64,000 nt of DNA. It comes from Actinomycetota bacterium. GTDB taxonomy: Bacteria; Actinomycetota; Actinomycetes; Mycobacteriales; Micromonosporaceae. A program made the position numbers and the translations under genes. This document shows positions 48,885 to 58,939 of this stretch, piece after piece (positions within the stretch are counted from its first letter, which is position 1; the number at the start of each line of letters is the position of its first letter). The stretch lies in NCBI GenBank assembly GCA_005885555.1, contig VAWN01000027.1, forward strand, positions 1 through 64,000. The letters run 5' to 3'. The notes beneath the pieces were generated by a model. The model was not told where the DNA came from. It worked only from the letters and a program-made list of their open reading frames with translations, and did no database searches.

Positions 48885-48987
48885 GTCCGGGGGTACCGGC
48901 ATCCCCTGCGGCCCGGGGCCGACCGGTTCGGCGGGGCCGGCTAAGGTCGAAGGCGCTTACGTGGAGCCGAAGACGACAGGGGTTGTG

Positions 48988-50475
<1,488 letters not shown>

Positions 50476-50483
50476 AACGATCT

Positions 50484-50515
50484 GATCGGGGTGGCCTTTC
50501 GGGGCCACCCCGATC
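50484..50515 (+). terminator. Intrinsic terminator of ahcY
   Basis: GATCGGGGTGGCC (50484-50496) pairs exactly with GGCCACCCCGATC (50503-50515) across a TTTCGG loop. TGTGTTCAT follows. This is the clearest terminator in the window, starting 8 bp after the ahcY stop. Confidence 0.9.
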
Positions 50516-50846
50516 TGTGTTCATAGATCGTACTCAACGCCACCGATTTTTCGCCGAATCTGCGCGGCCGGTTGGTTCTTTGTCCCCTGCTGTGCGGGGA
50601 AATCCGATCTCCTGCTCTGCCGTGATAACTCCACCTCGGCCGTCTGAGCAGGTAATGTGCAACCGAAGCGTTAGGCGGTATCGGCCGGTCGGCTAGTTAC
50701 AGATGGTGCGCCAGGCTCGGCATTGTGACTGTGACTCACCTGTTATAGGACCGTTGTGTAACGGCATGTTCGATCCACAGTCCGTACAGCTACGGTCTTT
50801 CAAGGCCGACCATCGATCGGTTCAATCGCAGGAGGACCCGATACCC
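50516..50846. other. Non-coding region between ahcY and the opp operon
   Basis: About 330 bp, lower in GC than the rest. It must hold the opp promoter. Candidate elements are TTGTGA (50723) with TATAGG (50744), and a TGTGAC direct repeat at 50725-50734. GTGTAACGG occurs at 50756. No open frame with a ribosome-binding site is convincing here. A GGAGG sequence at 50831 serves oppC. Confidence 0.5.
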
Positions 50847-51917
50847 ATGGGTGGTACCACCTCGATGTGGGCAGACGGGCAGATGCCCTCTGCCGACCTG
50901 GACCCAGGACCGGTACAGGTCGCGGACGCCAAGCCCGCGGAGGCGAAGGCGATCGTCGGACGTTCCCCGGGACAGCTCGCGCTGATGCGGCTGCGGCGGG
51001 ACCGGACGGCGGTGGTGTCGTTCTGGGTGCTGGTGTTCTTCATCCTGGTCGCGGTCCTCGCGCCGGTGATCCAGTGGATCTACGGGTACAACGCGACGAC
51101 GACGAACTCGGCGCTGCTCGACGACAGCGGCTTCCCCCTGGGCTACCTCGGCGGCATCACGTTCAGCACCGACAACGCGTCCCACCACATCCACGTCTTC
51201 GGTGTGGAACCCACCTTGGGGCGCGACCTGTTCATGCAGGTGGTCTGGGGTATGCAGACCTCGTTGAAGATCGCGGTCACGGCCACCGTCGTGAGCACGA
51301 TTCTCGGCGTGGTGGTCGGCATCGTCTCCGCGTACTTCGGCGGGTGGGTCGACGCGGTGATCAGCTGGATCATCGACTACATGCTGGCGTTCCCCTTCTT
51401 CCTGTTCTGCCTGGCGGTCATCCCGGTGATCAACACCCGGCTCGCGGCGCCGGGTGGTTGCCACTGTGACGTGTCGCCCGACAAGCGGGTGCTCACGATC
51501 ATCATCGTGTTCTCCCTGTTCGGCTGGATGTACACCGCGCGGCTGGTCCGCGGGCAGGTGCTCTCGTTGCGCGAGCGGGAGTACGTCGACGCCGCCCGGG
51601 CGGCCGGCGCGCCGGCCCGGCACATCCTGTTCCGGCAGTTGCTGCCGAACCTGTGGGCGCCGATCCTGGTCAGCTTCTCGCTCGCCGTCCCCGCGACGAT
51701 CACCGCGGAGGCGGCGCTGTCGTTCCTCAATATCGGGGTGATCGAACCGACACCCGACCTGGGCCGCGTGATCAACACTGGCGCGCAGTTCATCGTCGGT
51801 CTGCCGGATCCGATGTACCTCGTCATTCCCGGAATCGTGATCTTCATACTGGTGCTCGCCTTCAACCTGTTCGGCGACGCCATGCGGGATGCACTGGATC
51901 CGCGGTCGACGAGGTAA
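50847..51917 (+). CDS. oppC: Oligopeptide ABC transporter permease (OppC/DppC type)
   Basis: A 356-residue inner-membrane permease. An N-terminal helix (about residues 56-80, VVSFWVLVFFILVAVLAPVI), an extracytoplasmic insert of about 60 residues and a five-helix BPD transport domain follow in order. The coupling EAA loop is YVDAARAAGAPARHILFRQL, and ALDPRSTR is typical of OppC ends. ATG 50847 has AGGAGG about 11 bases upstream. It is the first gene of the operon, before the binding protein, an uncommon order. This gene and oppA lack GGTACC words. Confidence 0.9.
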   Translation: MGGTTSMWADGQMPSADLDPGPVQVADAKPAEAKAIVGRSPGQLALMRLRRDRTAVVSFWVLVFFILVAVLAPVIQWIYGYNATTTNSALLDDSGFPLGYLGGITFSTDNASHHIHVFGVEPTLGRDLFMQVVWGMQTSLKIAVTATVVSTILGVVVGIVSAYFGGWVDAVISWIIDYMLAFPFFLFCLAVIPVINTRLAAPGGCHCDVSPDKRVLTIIIVFSLFGWMYTARLVRGQVLSLREREYVDAARAAGAPARHILFRQLLPNLWAPILVSFSLAVPATITAEAALSFLNIGVIEPTPDLGRVINTGAQFIVGLPDPMYLVIPGIVIFILVLAFNLFGDAMRDALDPRSTR

Positions 51918-51999
51918 CGCCCTGATCACAGATGTCCTGTTCCACGGCCAGGCCGCCGGATGATGGTCGCCGGGGAACGACCCAAGGAAGGAGATAACC

Positions 52000-53739
52000 G
52001 TGCGATATCGGGTTCGGGTGCTGCTCGTCAGCGCCTTGGCCATGAGTCTCGCCATCGCCGGCTGCGCCAAGAACACTGCTGGTAACAAGGGTGGCGGGGC
52101 AAGCGGCCCGTCGACGCAGTCAGCGATCATTATCGATAAGGAAGGCAAGAGCCCCACGCCGGCCCCGGACGTTCCGGGTGCCAAGCCGGGCGGAACGCTT
52201 TCGTGGCTGGAGGACGGGGCGCCGGAGCACCTCGACCCGCAGCAGATGTACGTCACCGACTCGCAGTCGATCGGTTCGCTGCTCTACCGCACGCTGACCG
52301 GGTACATCGAGGACCCGGGCGGCGGCCCGCTGAAGCTGGTCGGCGACCTGGCCACCAACACCGGTGAGTCCAGCGACAGCGGCAAGACGTGGACCTACCA
52401 CCTGCGCGACGGCATCAAGTTCGAGGACGGCACGCCGATCACCTCGAAGGACATCGCCTACGGCATCTCCCGCTCGATGGGCAAGAACGGTGAGAACGGC
52501 CCGCCGTACTACAAGCAGGACCTCGACCCGGACAGCAAGTTCACCTGGGCGAAGGGCTCGATCGCGCCCGGGCTGGAGACGCCGGACGACAAGACACTGG
52601 TCATCAAGTTCCCGGACGTCCACCCCGAGGCTCCGTACCTCGCCGCGCTGAACAGCACCACGCCGATCCCGGTGGCGACGGACAACGGGCAGGCGCACGA
52701 GGCCGACTTCGTGGCCTCCGGTCCGTACAAGCGGCAGGGCACCTACGACCAGCAGACCAAGCTGACGCTGGTGAAGAACACGAACTGGGACCCGAAGACC
52801 GACCCGATCCGCCACCAGTACGCCGACCAGTGGAACTTCGACTTCACCCCGGACCGTGACGCGCAGACCCAGCGGGTGATGGCCGACCAGGGTGCCGACC
52901 AGGGCGCGGTCATGACCGCGAACGTGGCCCAGGGCAGCATCCCGCAGGTGCAGAACGACGCCGCTCTGGCCAAGCGCACGATCAAGGGTGTCGGTACGTT
53001 CGTGGACTACCTCGCCATCAACACCACCCGGGTGACCGACCTGAAGGTACGGCAGGCGATCAACTACGCCTTCGACCGCCAGGCCTACATCCAGGCGGTC
53101 GGTGGAAGCGCGGTGGCCCTCCCGGCGACCGCACTGCTCTCGCCCACCATGGCCGGGTACAAGAAGTACGACGCATACCCGAGCGCCGACGGTCACGGTG
53201 ACGTGGCGAAGGCCAAGGAGCTGCTTGGCGGGCAGACCCCCAAGCTGACGCTCTGCGAGCCGAACACCAGCACCTACCAGAAGTACGCGGTGGTCGTGAA
53301 GAACGCTCTCGAGCGGGCCGGCTTCCAGGTCACGCTCAACATGTTGGACAAGACCGCGTACTACACGACGATCGGTGACAAGACCACCACCTGCGACATC
53401 ATGCGGTACGGCTGGGGCGCGGACTTCCCGCACCCGCTCAGCACCCTGAGCGTGCTGTGGAACGGCCGGTACATCAAGGCCAAGGGCAACAACAACGTGT
53501 CCTACCTCAACGTGCCGGAGCTGAACAAGAAGCTCGACGCGCTGGAGAAGGAGCCGGACCTGAACAAGGCGGCGCAGATGGGTGGCGAGCTCGACCAGGA
53601 GATCATGACCAAGTACGCGCCGGATGTGCCGAACTACGACATCGGCGTGTTCCTCCTGCACGGCAGCAAGGTGGGCGGGACCTTCCTCAGCCCGCTGTAC
53701 GCCAACGCCAACCTGATTGACGCCTACTACACCGGCTGA
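52000..53739 (+). CDS. oppA: Oligopeptide-binding lipoprotein (SBP_bac_5 family)
   Basis: A 579-residue lipoprotein. The signal peptide ends in the lipobox LAIAGC (Cys22), so the mature protein is anchored on the outer face of the membrane. It has the family start GGTLSWLEDGAPEHLDPQQMY and PLYANANLIDAYYTG at the end. It captures peptides for the OppB/OppC channel; ligand specificity is unknown. The GTG start has AAGGAAGGAG upstream. Higher Asn, Lys and Asp use than its neighbours is normal for such proteins. A 15-bp perfect hairpin follows its stop. Confidence 0.92.
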   Translation: MRYRVRVLLVSALAMSLAIAGCAKNTAGNKGGGASGPSTQSAIIIDKEGKSPTPAPDVPGAKPGGTLSWLEDGAPEHLDPQQMYVTDSQSIGSLLYRTLTGYIEDPGGGPLKLVGDLATNTGESSDSGKTWTYHLRDGIKFEDGTPITSKDIAYGISRSMGKNGENGPPYYKQDLDPDSKFTWAKGSIAPGLETPDDKTLVIKFPDVHPEAPYLAALNSTTPIPVATDNGQAHEADFVASGPYKRQGTYDQQTKLTLVKNTNWDPKTDPIRHQYADQWNFDFTPDRDAQTQRVMADQGADQGAVMTANVAQGSIPQVQNDAALAKRTIKGVGTFVDYLAINTTRVTDLKVRQAINYAFDRQAYIQAVGGSAVALPATALLSPTMAGYKKYDAYPSADGHGDVAKAKELLGGQTPKLTLCEPNTSTYQKYAVVVKNALERAGFQVTLNMLDKTAYYTTIGDKTTTCDIMRYGWGADFPHPLSTLSVLWNGRYIKAKGNNNVSYLNVPELNKKLDALEKEPDLNKAAQMGGELDQEIMTKYAPDVPNYDIGVFLLHGSKVGGTFLSPLYANANLIDAYYTG

Positions 53740-53747
53740 TGCCTGAC

Positions 53748-53779
53748 GGTGGGGCGGCCGGCGTGCCGGCCGCCCCACC
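53748..53779 (+). terminator. Perfect 15-bp hairpin between oppA and oppB
   Basis: GGTGGGGCGGCCGGC (53748-53762) and its exact complement (53765-53779) form a tight stem-loop nine bases after the oppA stop. There is no T-run. As in other binding-protein operons it may stabilise the oppA message or partly terminate, keeping binding protein in excess over permease. Confidence 0.75.
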
Positions 53780-53811
53780 CGAACCCTCGGTACGTCCCTG
53801 GAAGGTCTCCC

Positions 53812-54804
53812 ATGCTGCGGTTCTTCATCCGCCGGGCACTGCTCGCCGTGCTGACCCTGTTCGCCATCTCGGTCAGCACGTTCCTGCTCTTCTTCGCGGT
53901 ACCGGCCAATCCCGTGGCGACCATGTGCGGCAACCGGATCTGTCCGGAAAGCACGCAGAAGCAGATCACTCACGACCTCGGGCTGGATCAGCCCCTCATC
54001 ACGCAGTACACCGAGTACATGAAGGGCGTCTTCGTCGGGCGGACGATCGGCAGCGGGCCGACCGCGAAGGAGTGCCCGGCGCCGTGCCTCGGCTACTCGT
54101 TCCGCACCGGACAGCCGGTGTGGGACATCATCAAGAACGGCCTGCCGGTCTCCATGAGCATCGTGATCGGCGCGGCGGTCGTCTGGCTGACCATCGGCCT
54201 CGTGCTGGGTACCGCGGCCGCGCTCAGACGCGGCGGCGCGCTGGACAAGTTCTCCGTCGGGTTCTCCCTCGGCGGCGCGTCCATGCAGATCTTCGTGCTC
54301 GGACCGATCCTGGTCGCCGTCTTCGTCTACGGCCTCGGATGGCTACCCAGACCGACCTATACCAGCCCCTTAGTCAATCCGCTCGCCTGGGCCACCGGGC
54401 TGATCCTGCCCTGGGTGACGCTCGGCGCGATCAACTCGGCGCTGTACACCCGGTTGTCCCGCGCGCAGATGCTGGAGACCCTGTCCGAAGACTACGTCCG
54501 GACGGCGCGCGCCAAGGGGCTCACCCGCCGCGAGGTGAACTACCGGCACGCCCTGCGCGCCGCGATCACCCCGATCGTCACCATCGCGGGCCTGGACATC
54601 GGCATCAACCTCGGCGGTGTCGTCATCACCGAGACCACCTTCAATCTGCAGGGCGTGGGCCGGTACGCGGTCCAGGCGATCAACGACCTGAACCTGCCGA
54701 TCGTCATGGCGACCGTACTGCTCGCCGCGACGTTCATCGTGGTCGCGAACGTGGTGGTAGACATGCTTTACGCAACGATCGACCCTCGGGTGAAGCTCAG
54801 CTGA
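53812..54804 (+). CDS. oppB: Oligopeptide ABC transporter permease (OppB/DppB type)
   Basis: A 330-residue permease with six membrane helices. It starts MLRFFIRRALLAVLTLFAIS like OppB proteins, has an extracytoplasmic loop with two Cys-containing segments (MCGNRICPES, KECPAPCLG), and the cytoplasmic EAA loop YVRTARAKGLTRREVNYRHA. ATG 53812 is chosen (GGAAGG upstream); a longer frame exists across the hairpin. The OppB and OppC subunits together form the channel. Confidence 0.92.
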   Translation: MLRFFIRRALLAVLTLFAISVSTFLLFFAVPANPVATMCGNRICPESTQKQITHDLGLDQPLITQYTEYMKGVFVGRTIGSGPTAKECPAPCLGYSFRTGQPVWDIIKNGLPVSMSIVIGAAVVWLTIGLVLGTAAALRRGGALDKFSVGFSLGGASMQIFVLGPILVAVFVYGLGWLPRPTYTSPLVNPLAWATGLILPWVTLGAINSALYTRLSRAQMLETLSEDYVRTARAKGLTRREVNYRHALRAAITPIVTIAGLDIGINLGGVVITETTFNLQGVGRYAVQAINDLNLPIVMATVLLAATFIVVANVVVDMLYATIDPRVKLS

Positions 54805-54816
54805 CGAAGGACCACC

Positions 54817-55896
54817 ATGACGACCTCCCCCTCCAGCCCAGCCTCCGGACCGTACCTGGACGTCAAGGACCTGCGGGTGCGGTTCAGCACGGAAGACGGC
54901 GTGGTCCGGGCCGTCGACGGCGTGTCCTTCCAACTGGAGCGCGGTAAGACCCTCGGGATCGTCGGCGAGTCGGGCTCCGGCAAGAGCGTGACGAGCATGT
55001 CCATCATGGGCCTGCACAACCCGAAGCGGACGGCCATGAGCGGCGAGATCCGCGTCGGCGGCACCGACGTGCTGAAGCTGTCCGAGGACAAGATCCGCAG
55101 GCTGCGCGGTCAGGCCATGGCGATGATCTTCCAGGATCCACTGTCGTCGCTGCACCCGTACTACACGATCGGCCGGCAGATCGTCGAGGCGTACCGGGTT
55201 CACCACGACGTGTCCAAGGCCAAAGCGCAGAAGCGGGCGATCGAGATGCTCGACCGGGTCGGCATCCCGCAGCCGCAGAAGCGGTTCGAGCAGTACCCGC
55301 ACGAGTTCTCCGGCGGCATGCGGCAGCGCGCCATGATCGCGATGTCGCTGATCAACGACCCGGACCTGCTGATCGCCGACGAACCGACCACCGCGCTCGA
55401 CGTCACCGTCCAGGCGCAGATCCTCGACCTGCTGGAGAGCCTGCAGAAGGAGTTCAACTCCGCGATCATCCTGATCACCCACGACCTCGGGGTCGTCGCG
55501 CAGGTCGCCGACGACGTACTGGTCATGTACGGCGGCCGCGCCGTCGAGTACGGCAACGCCGAGCAGGTGCTGCGGGCCGCGCAGATGCCGTACACCTGGG
55601 GGCTGCTGTCGAGCATTCCGTCGGTACACGGCGACTCCGACGCCGACCTGGTACCCATCAAGGGCAACCCGCCGAGCCTGATCAACCTGCCGCCCGGTTG
55701 CTCGTTCCATCCGCGCTGCCGGTACGCGATGCTCAACGGCGGCCCGTGCGACCAGGAGGTACCCGAGCTGCTGCCGGTCCAGGGCGAGGTCGGTCACCTG
55801 GTCGCCTGCCACCTGCCCGACCAGTTCCGCAAGGACACCTACGTCAACGAGATCGCGCAGACCGGTGTGGCGGTCGTGAGTGAGGAGCTGGCGTGA
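54817..55896 (+). CDS. oppD: Oligopeptide ABC transporter ATP-binding protein D
   Basis: A 359-residue ATPase. Walker A GESGSGKS is at residues 50-57, the ABC signature FSGGMRQRAM and Walker B LLIADEPTTALD follow, and a C-terminal oligopeptide/dipeptide domain carries three cysteines (PPGCSFHPRCRYAMLNGGPC). It powers peptide uptake with OppF. The ATG is 12 bp after the oppB stop. Its own stop is the TGA of GCGTGAGCGTAGCG, where a GTG opens a 33-codon bridging frame leading to oppF. Confidence 0.94.
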   Translation: MTTSPSSPASGPYLDVKDLRVRFSTEDGVVRAVDGVSFQLERGKTLGIVGESGSGKSVTSMSIMGLHNPKRTAMSGEIRVGGTDVLKLSEDKIRRLRGQAMAMIFQDPLSSLHPYYTIGRQIVEAYRVHHDVSKAKAQKRAIEMLDRVGIPQPQKRFEQYPHEFSGGMRQRAMIAMSLINDPDLLIADEPTTALDVTVQAQILDLLESLQKEFNSAIILITHDLGVVAQVADDVLVMYGGRAVEYGNAEQVLRAAQMPYTWGLLSSIPSVHGDSDADLVPIKGNPPSLINLPPGCSFHPRCRYAMLNGGPCDQEVPELLPVQGEVGHLVACHLPDQFRKDTYVNEIAQTGVAVVSEELA

Positions 55897-55958
55897 GCGT
55901 AGCGGGGCGCGGCGTCGCCTGGACTGAGGAGCGCAGCGACGAGGGAAGGTGGCGCACC
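55893..55958 (+). repeat. Dispersed repeat copy B
   Basis: A 66-bp sequence beginning GTGAGCGTAGCGGGGCGCGG and including CTGGACTGAGGAGCGCAGCG. It differs at 3 of 66 bases from the minus-strand copy at 62627-62692 and at about 6 of 53 from the core at 5326-5378. Confidence 0.9.
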
Positions 55959-55994
55959 GGAGCGCCTCGCGGAGCGAAGCAGGAGGCCCAGTGA
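55893..55994 (+). CDS. Bridging mini-ORF between oppD and oppF (33 codons)
   Basis: GTG 55893 overlaps the oppD stop (GTGA). The frame encodes 33 residues ([19 protein letters not shown] at the start, ending KQEAQ) and stops at a TGA overlapping the oppF GTG (GTGA at 55991-55994). It is the same length as the mini-ORF at 62591-62692, with 25 of 33 residues identical, because both come from the same repeat. The three base differences between the shared 66-bp parts are all non-synonymous, which argues against strong selection on the peptide. Confidence 0.5.
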   Translation: MSVAGRGVAWTEERSDEGRWRTGAPRGAKQEAQ

Positions 55995-57031
55995 CCGAGA
56001 TGCAGAACGCGCCGGCGGGTGCCGCGGTCGCCGAGCGCAAGCCGGCCCGCGAGCCGCTCCTCATCGTCGAGAACCTGGTCAAGCACTTCCCGGTACGGGG
56101 CAAGCTGTTCCGGTCCGGCGGCGCGGTCCGGGCCGTCGACGGGGTGGACTTCACCGTGGCGCCGGGCGAGTCGCTCGGCCTGGTCGGCGAGTCCGGTTGC
56201 GGCAAGACCACCACCGGCCGCGCGGTCGTCCGGCTCCTCGAACCGACCGGCGGCAAGATTGTTTTCGAGGGACGGGACATCACCCACCTCAGGGGCGGCG
56301 CGCTGCGGCCGATCCGGCAGGACCTCCAGATCATCTTCCAGGACCCGTACTCGTCGCTGAACCCGCGGCACACGGTCGGCCGCATCGTCTCGATGCCGCT
56401 GCAGGTCAACGGGATCAAGCCGCCCGGCGGGATGCGCAAGCGGGTACAGGAGCTGCTGGAGATCGTCGGCCTCAACCCGGAGCACTACAACCGGTTCCCG
56501 CACGAGTTCTCCGGCGGCCAGCGGCAGCGCATCGGCGTCGCCCGGGCGCTCGCGCTGCGGCCGAAACTGATCGTCGCCGACGAGCCGGTCTCCGCGCTGG
56601 ACGTGTCGATCCAGGCGCAGATCGTCAACCTGCTGCGCGGTCTGCAGCGCGAGTTTGACCTGGCCTTCCTGTTCATCGCGCACGACCTGGCCGTCGTGCG
56701 GCACTTCTCGCAGCGGATCGCGGTCATGTACCTCGGCAAGATCGTCGAGATCGGTGACCGGCACCAGATCTACGACACGCCTGCGCACCCGTACACCCGG
56801 GCGCTGCTGTCCGCGGTGCCGGACATCGAGGTGCTCGGCACCGCGCGGGAACGCATCCGGCTGACCGGCGACGTGCCCACGCCGCTGAACCCGCCGTCCG
56901 GCTGCCGGTTCCGCACCCGCTGCTGGAAGGCGCAGGAGATCTGCGCGACCAAGGAGCCGACCCTCGACATCATCGGGCCGGCGGGGCAGCCGGTGGCGTG
57001 CCACTTCCCGGAGTCGGGACCGCTGCGGTAA
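55991..57031 (+). CDS. oppF: Oligopeptide ABC transporter ATP-binding protein F
   Basis: A 346-residue ATPase. Walker A GESGCGKT is at residues 66-73, the signature [17 protein letters not shown] and Walker [13 protein letters not shown] follow, and the C-terminal [14 protein letters not shown] cysteine segment is typical of OppF/DppF. GTG 55991 has AGGAGG five bases upstream, and it overlaps the stop of the bridging mini-ORF. The last 62 bp overlap the convergent RDD gene. It partners OppD. Confidence 0.94.
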   Translation: MTEMQNAPAGAAVAERKPAREPLLIVENLVKHFPVRGKLFRSGGAVRAVDGVDFTVAPGESLGLVGESGCGKTTTGRAVVRLLEPTGGKIVFEGRDITHLRGGALRPIRQDLQIIFQDPYSSLNPRHTVGRIVSMPLQVNGIKPPGGMRKRVQELLEIVGLNPEHYNRFPHEFSGGQRQRIGVARALALRPKLIVADEPVSALDVSIQAQIVNLLRGLQREFDLAFLFIAHDLAVVRHFSQRIAVMYLGKIVEIGDRHQIYDTPAHPYTRALLSAVPDIEVLGTARERIRLTGDVPTPLNPPSGCRFRTRCWKAQEICATKEPTLDIIGPAGQPVACHFPESGPLR

Positions 57032-57896
57032 CCGGCGGGGGTAGCACCCATCCGGTGTGCTGCACCTCGCGTGCGAGCTCGGGCCAGACCGTGGCGGTCG
57101 CGGCCCGCGCCTGGGTGAGCCGCCGGACCGACCGCCGGTTGCGCTCCGCGAGCACTGCTGCCAGGTATGCCCAGCCGGGGGTACCCGCGGGAGCCGGCGG
57201 AGTCGTGGCGGTCGCGACCTCGCTCGCCAGGCTGAAGCCGAGGCGCGACCGGGCCGGCTCGCGGATCTCCCGGTTCCGGGCGAGGTAGTGCCGCACCGCC
57301 AGCGCCAGCTCGTCGTCGAGGCCGGTCAGGTCCAGCATCTGCGCCCAACCGGCCAGCGGCGGCGGCATCGCCGGTACCCAGCCCCAGCTCGCCGGTGTCC
57401 GCTCGTGGATGACGATGGTGCCGGCCATGAGGTCGCCCAGCCGCTTGCCCTGCGGGTTGACCAGCATGATCCAGAGACTGGCGAGCCAGGTGACGGGTAC
57501 CAGCAGCAGCCCCGGCCACTCCAGCGCGGTGGCCACCAGCGCCCGGGTCAGCGCATGGCGGAACCGGATCGGGCCGCCGTCATCGCGTACCACACGCAGC
57601 CCCATCGCCAGCTTGCCCAGCGTCCGGCCGCCGGTCAGCGTCTCCAGCACCGCCGGGTACCCGATGAAGACCAGTACCAGCAGGATCGTCAGGAGGGCGA
57701 AGACGAGCGCCTGGTCGGCCGCCCCGAACGATCCGAAGATGCCGACCACGATGCTGAACGCCACCCAGAGCAGAAACGCCAGGCCCAGCTGCGCCATGAT
57801 GTCGATCAGCAGCGCCAGGGTACGGGACCCCAGCCGGGCGAACCGGATGTCGAACTCGACGGCCTCGCCACTGACCAGGCTCATCCGCCCATCCAA
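56970..57896 (-). CDS. RDD-family membrane protein
   Basis: A 308-residue protein. An RDD domain spans about residues 10-165, with the first helix [26 protein letters not shown], the [15 protein letters not shown] motif and [14 protein letters not shown] cytoplasmic tail of about 140 residues follows. Function is unknown. It is divergent by 20 bp from the SpoIIM gene, matching the Rv3695/Rv3694c pair in mycobacteria (from memory). The stop lies 62 bp inside oppF on the other strand, the longest convergent overlap here. The ATG is at 57896; ATG 57884 is an alternative. Confidence 0.85.
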   Translation of the reverse strand: MDGRMSLVSGEAVEFDIRFARLGSRTLALLIDIMAQLGLAFLLWVAFSIVVGIFGSFGAADQALVFALLTILLVLVFIGYPAVLETLTGGRTLGKLAMGLRVVRDDGGPIRFRHALTRALVATALEWPGLLLVPVTWLASLWIMLVNPQGKRLGDLMAGTIVIHERTPASWGWVPAMPPPLAGWAQMLDLTGLDDELALAVRHYLARNREIREPARSRLGFSLASEVATATTPPAPAGTPGWAYLAAVLAERNRRSVRRLTQARAATATVWPELAREVQHTGWVLPPPVTAAVPTPGSGTPPAAPPAR

Positions 57897-57916
57897 CCAC
57901 GATTAAGCTGCCCGGC

Positions 57917-58912
57917 ATGGACCTCGACGCCTACGTGGCCGAGCACGCGGCCCAGTGGCGTCGGCTGGAGGCCCTGTCGCGGCGGCGCCGGCTCAGCGCT
58001 GAGGAGACCGACGAGCTGATCGCGCTGTACCAGCGCGTCGGTACCCACCTGTCGGTGGTGCGCAGCCGGTCACCCGATCCGGCCCTGGTGGCCCGGCTGT
58101 CGCGCATCCTGCTGGCCGCCCGTGGCGCGATCACCGGCGGTACCGCCTTCTCCTGGCGCACCGTCGGCCGGTTCTTCACCGCCACGTTCCCGCTGGCCGT
58201 CTACGAGGCGTGGCCGTGGTGGTGCACGGTGGCGGTGGCCAACGTCGGCATCGCCGGCCTGATGATGTCCTACGTCGCCGCGCACCCCGACGTGCAGTCC
58301 GCGTTCCTCAGCGACGCCGACATCCAGAGCATCGTCAACAGCCAGTTCCGCGACTACTACTCGGCCAACCAGGCGCAGAACTTCGCGCTGGAGGTCTGGA
58401 CGCACAACGCGCTGCTGGCCGGCCAGTGCCTGGTCGCCGGCATCCTGATCCTGCCGGTGCTGTACTTCCTCGCGATGAACCTGGTCAACCTCGGCCTGGT
58501 CGGCGGCGTGATGATCGGCAACGGAAAGTCCGACGTGTTCTTCGGCCTGATCGTCCCGCACGGGCTGCTGGAGCTGACCGCGGTGTTCGTCGCCGCCGGG
58601 GTCGGCCTGCGGATCGGCTGGGCCTGGATCGCGCCCGGCCCCGGCCGTACCCGTGGCCGCGCGCTGGCCGAAACCGCCCGCGCGGGTACCCTCGTGGCCC
58701 TCGGGCTGGTGATGGTTCTGCTGGTCAGCGGCCTGATCGAGGCGTTCGTCACGCCGTCGCCGCTGCCGACGGCGCTGCGGGTCGCGATCGGCGTGCTCGC
58801 CTGGCTCGGCTTCCTCGGGTACGTCGTCGTGCTGGGCTGGCGGGCACGGCAGGAGTCGGTCACCACCGACCTCGCCGCCGAGCTGAACGAGGACGTCCGG
58901 CCCGCTGTCTGA
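57917..58912 (+). CDS. SpoIIM-like (stage II sporulation protein M family, DUF95) membrane protein
   Basis: A 331-residue protein with a soluble helical N-terminus (about residues 1-90, MDLDAYVAEHAAQWRRLEAL) and five or six membrane helices (WTHNALLAGQCLVAGILILP and following). DUF95 proteins are homologous to Bacillus SpoIIM but are widespread in non-endospore formers, so no sporulation role is implied. It lies beside the RDD gene and the MoxR operon, with which it is conserved in actinobacteria. The ATG start is 20 bp from the divergent RDD start. Confidence 0.87.
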   Translation: MDLDAYVAEHAAQWRRLEALSRRRRLSAEETDELIALYQRVGTHLSVVRSRSPDPALVARLSRILLAARGAITGGTAFSWRTVGRFFTATFPLAVYEAWPWWCTVAVANVGIAGLMMSYVAAHPDVQSAFLSDADIQSIVNSQFRDYYSANQAQNFALEVWTHNALLAGQCLVAGILILPVLYFLAMNLVNLGLVGGVMIGNGKSDVFFGLIVPHGLLELTAVFVAAGVGLRIGWAWIAPGPGRTRGRALAETARAGTLVALGLVMVLLVSGLIEAFVTPSPLPTALRVAIGVLAWLGFLGYVVVLGWRARQESVTTDLAAELNEDVRPAV

Positions 58913-58939
58913 GCCCGCCGTCGGAGCCCGCCGGGTGAG

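Noticed and set aside
48732-48944. A small open frame in the ahcY leader
   Set aside because: It has no convincing ribosome-binding site and overlaps the large stem-loop; composition is that of structured RNA.
48694-48987. A classical SAH riboswitch before ahcY
   Set aside because: I do not see the compact pseudoknot core expected of the SAH class; the leader is longer and differently arranged.
55893-55994. Treating the 33-residue bridging peptide as a proven functional protein
   Set aside because: The three base changes between copies B and C all alter amino acids, so nucleotide conservation is better explained by the repeat than by peptide selection.
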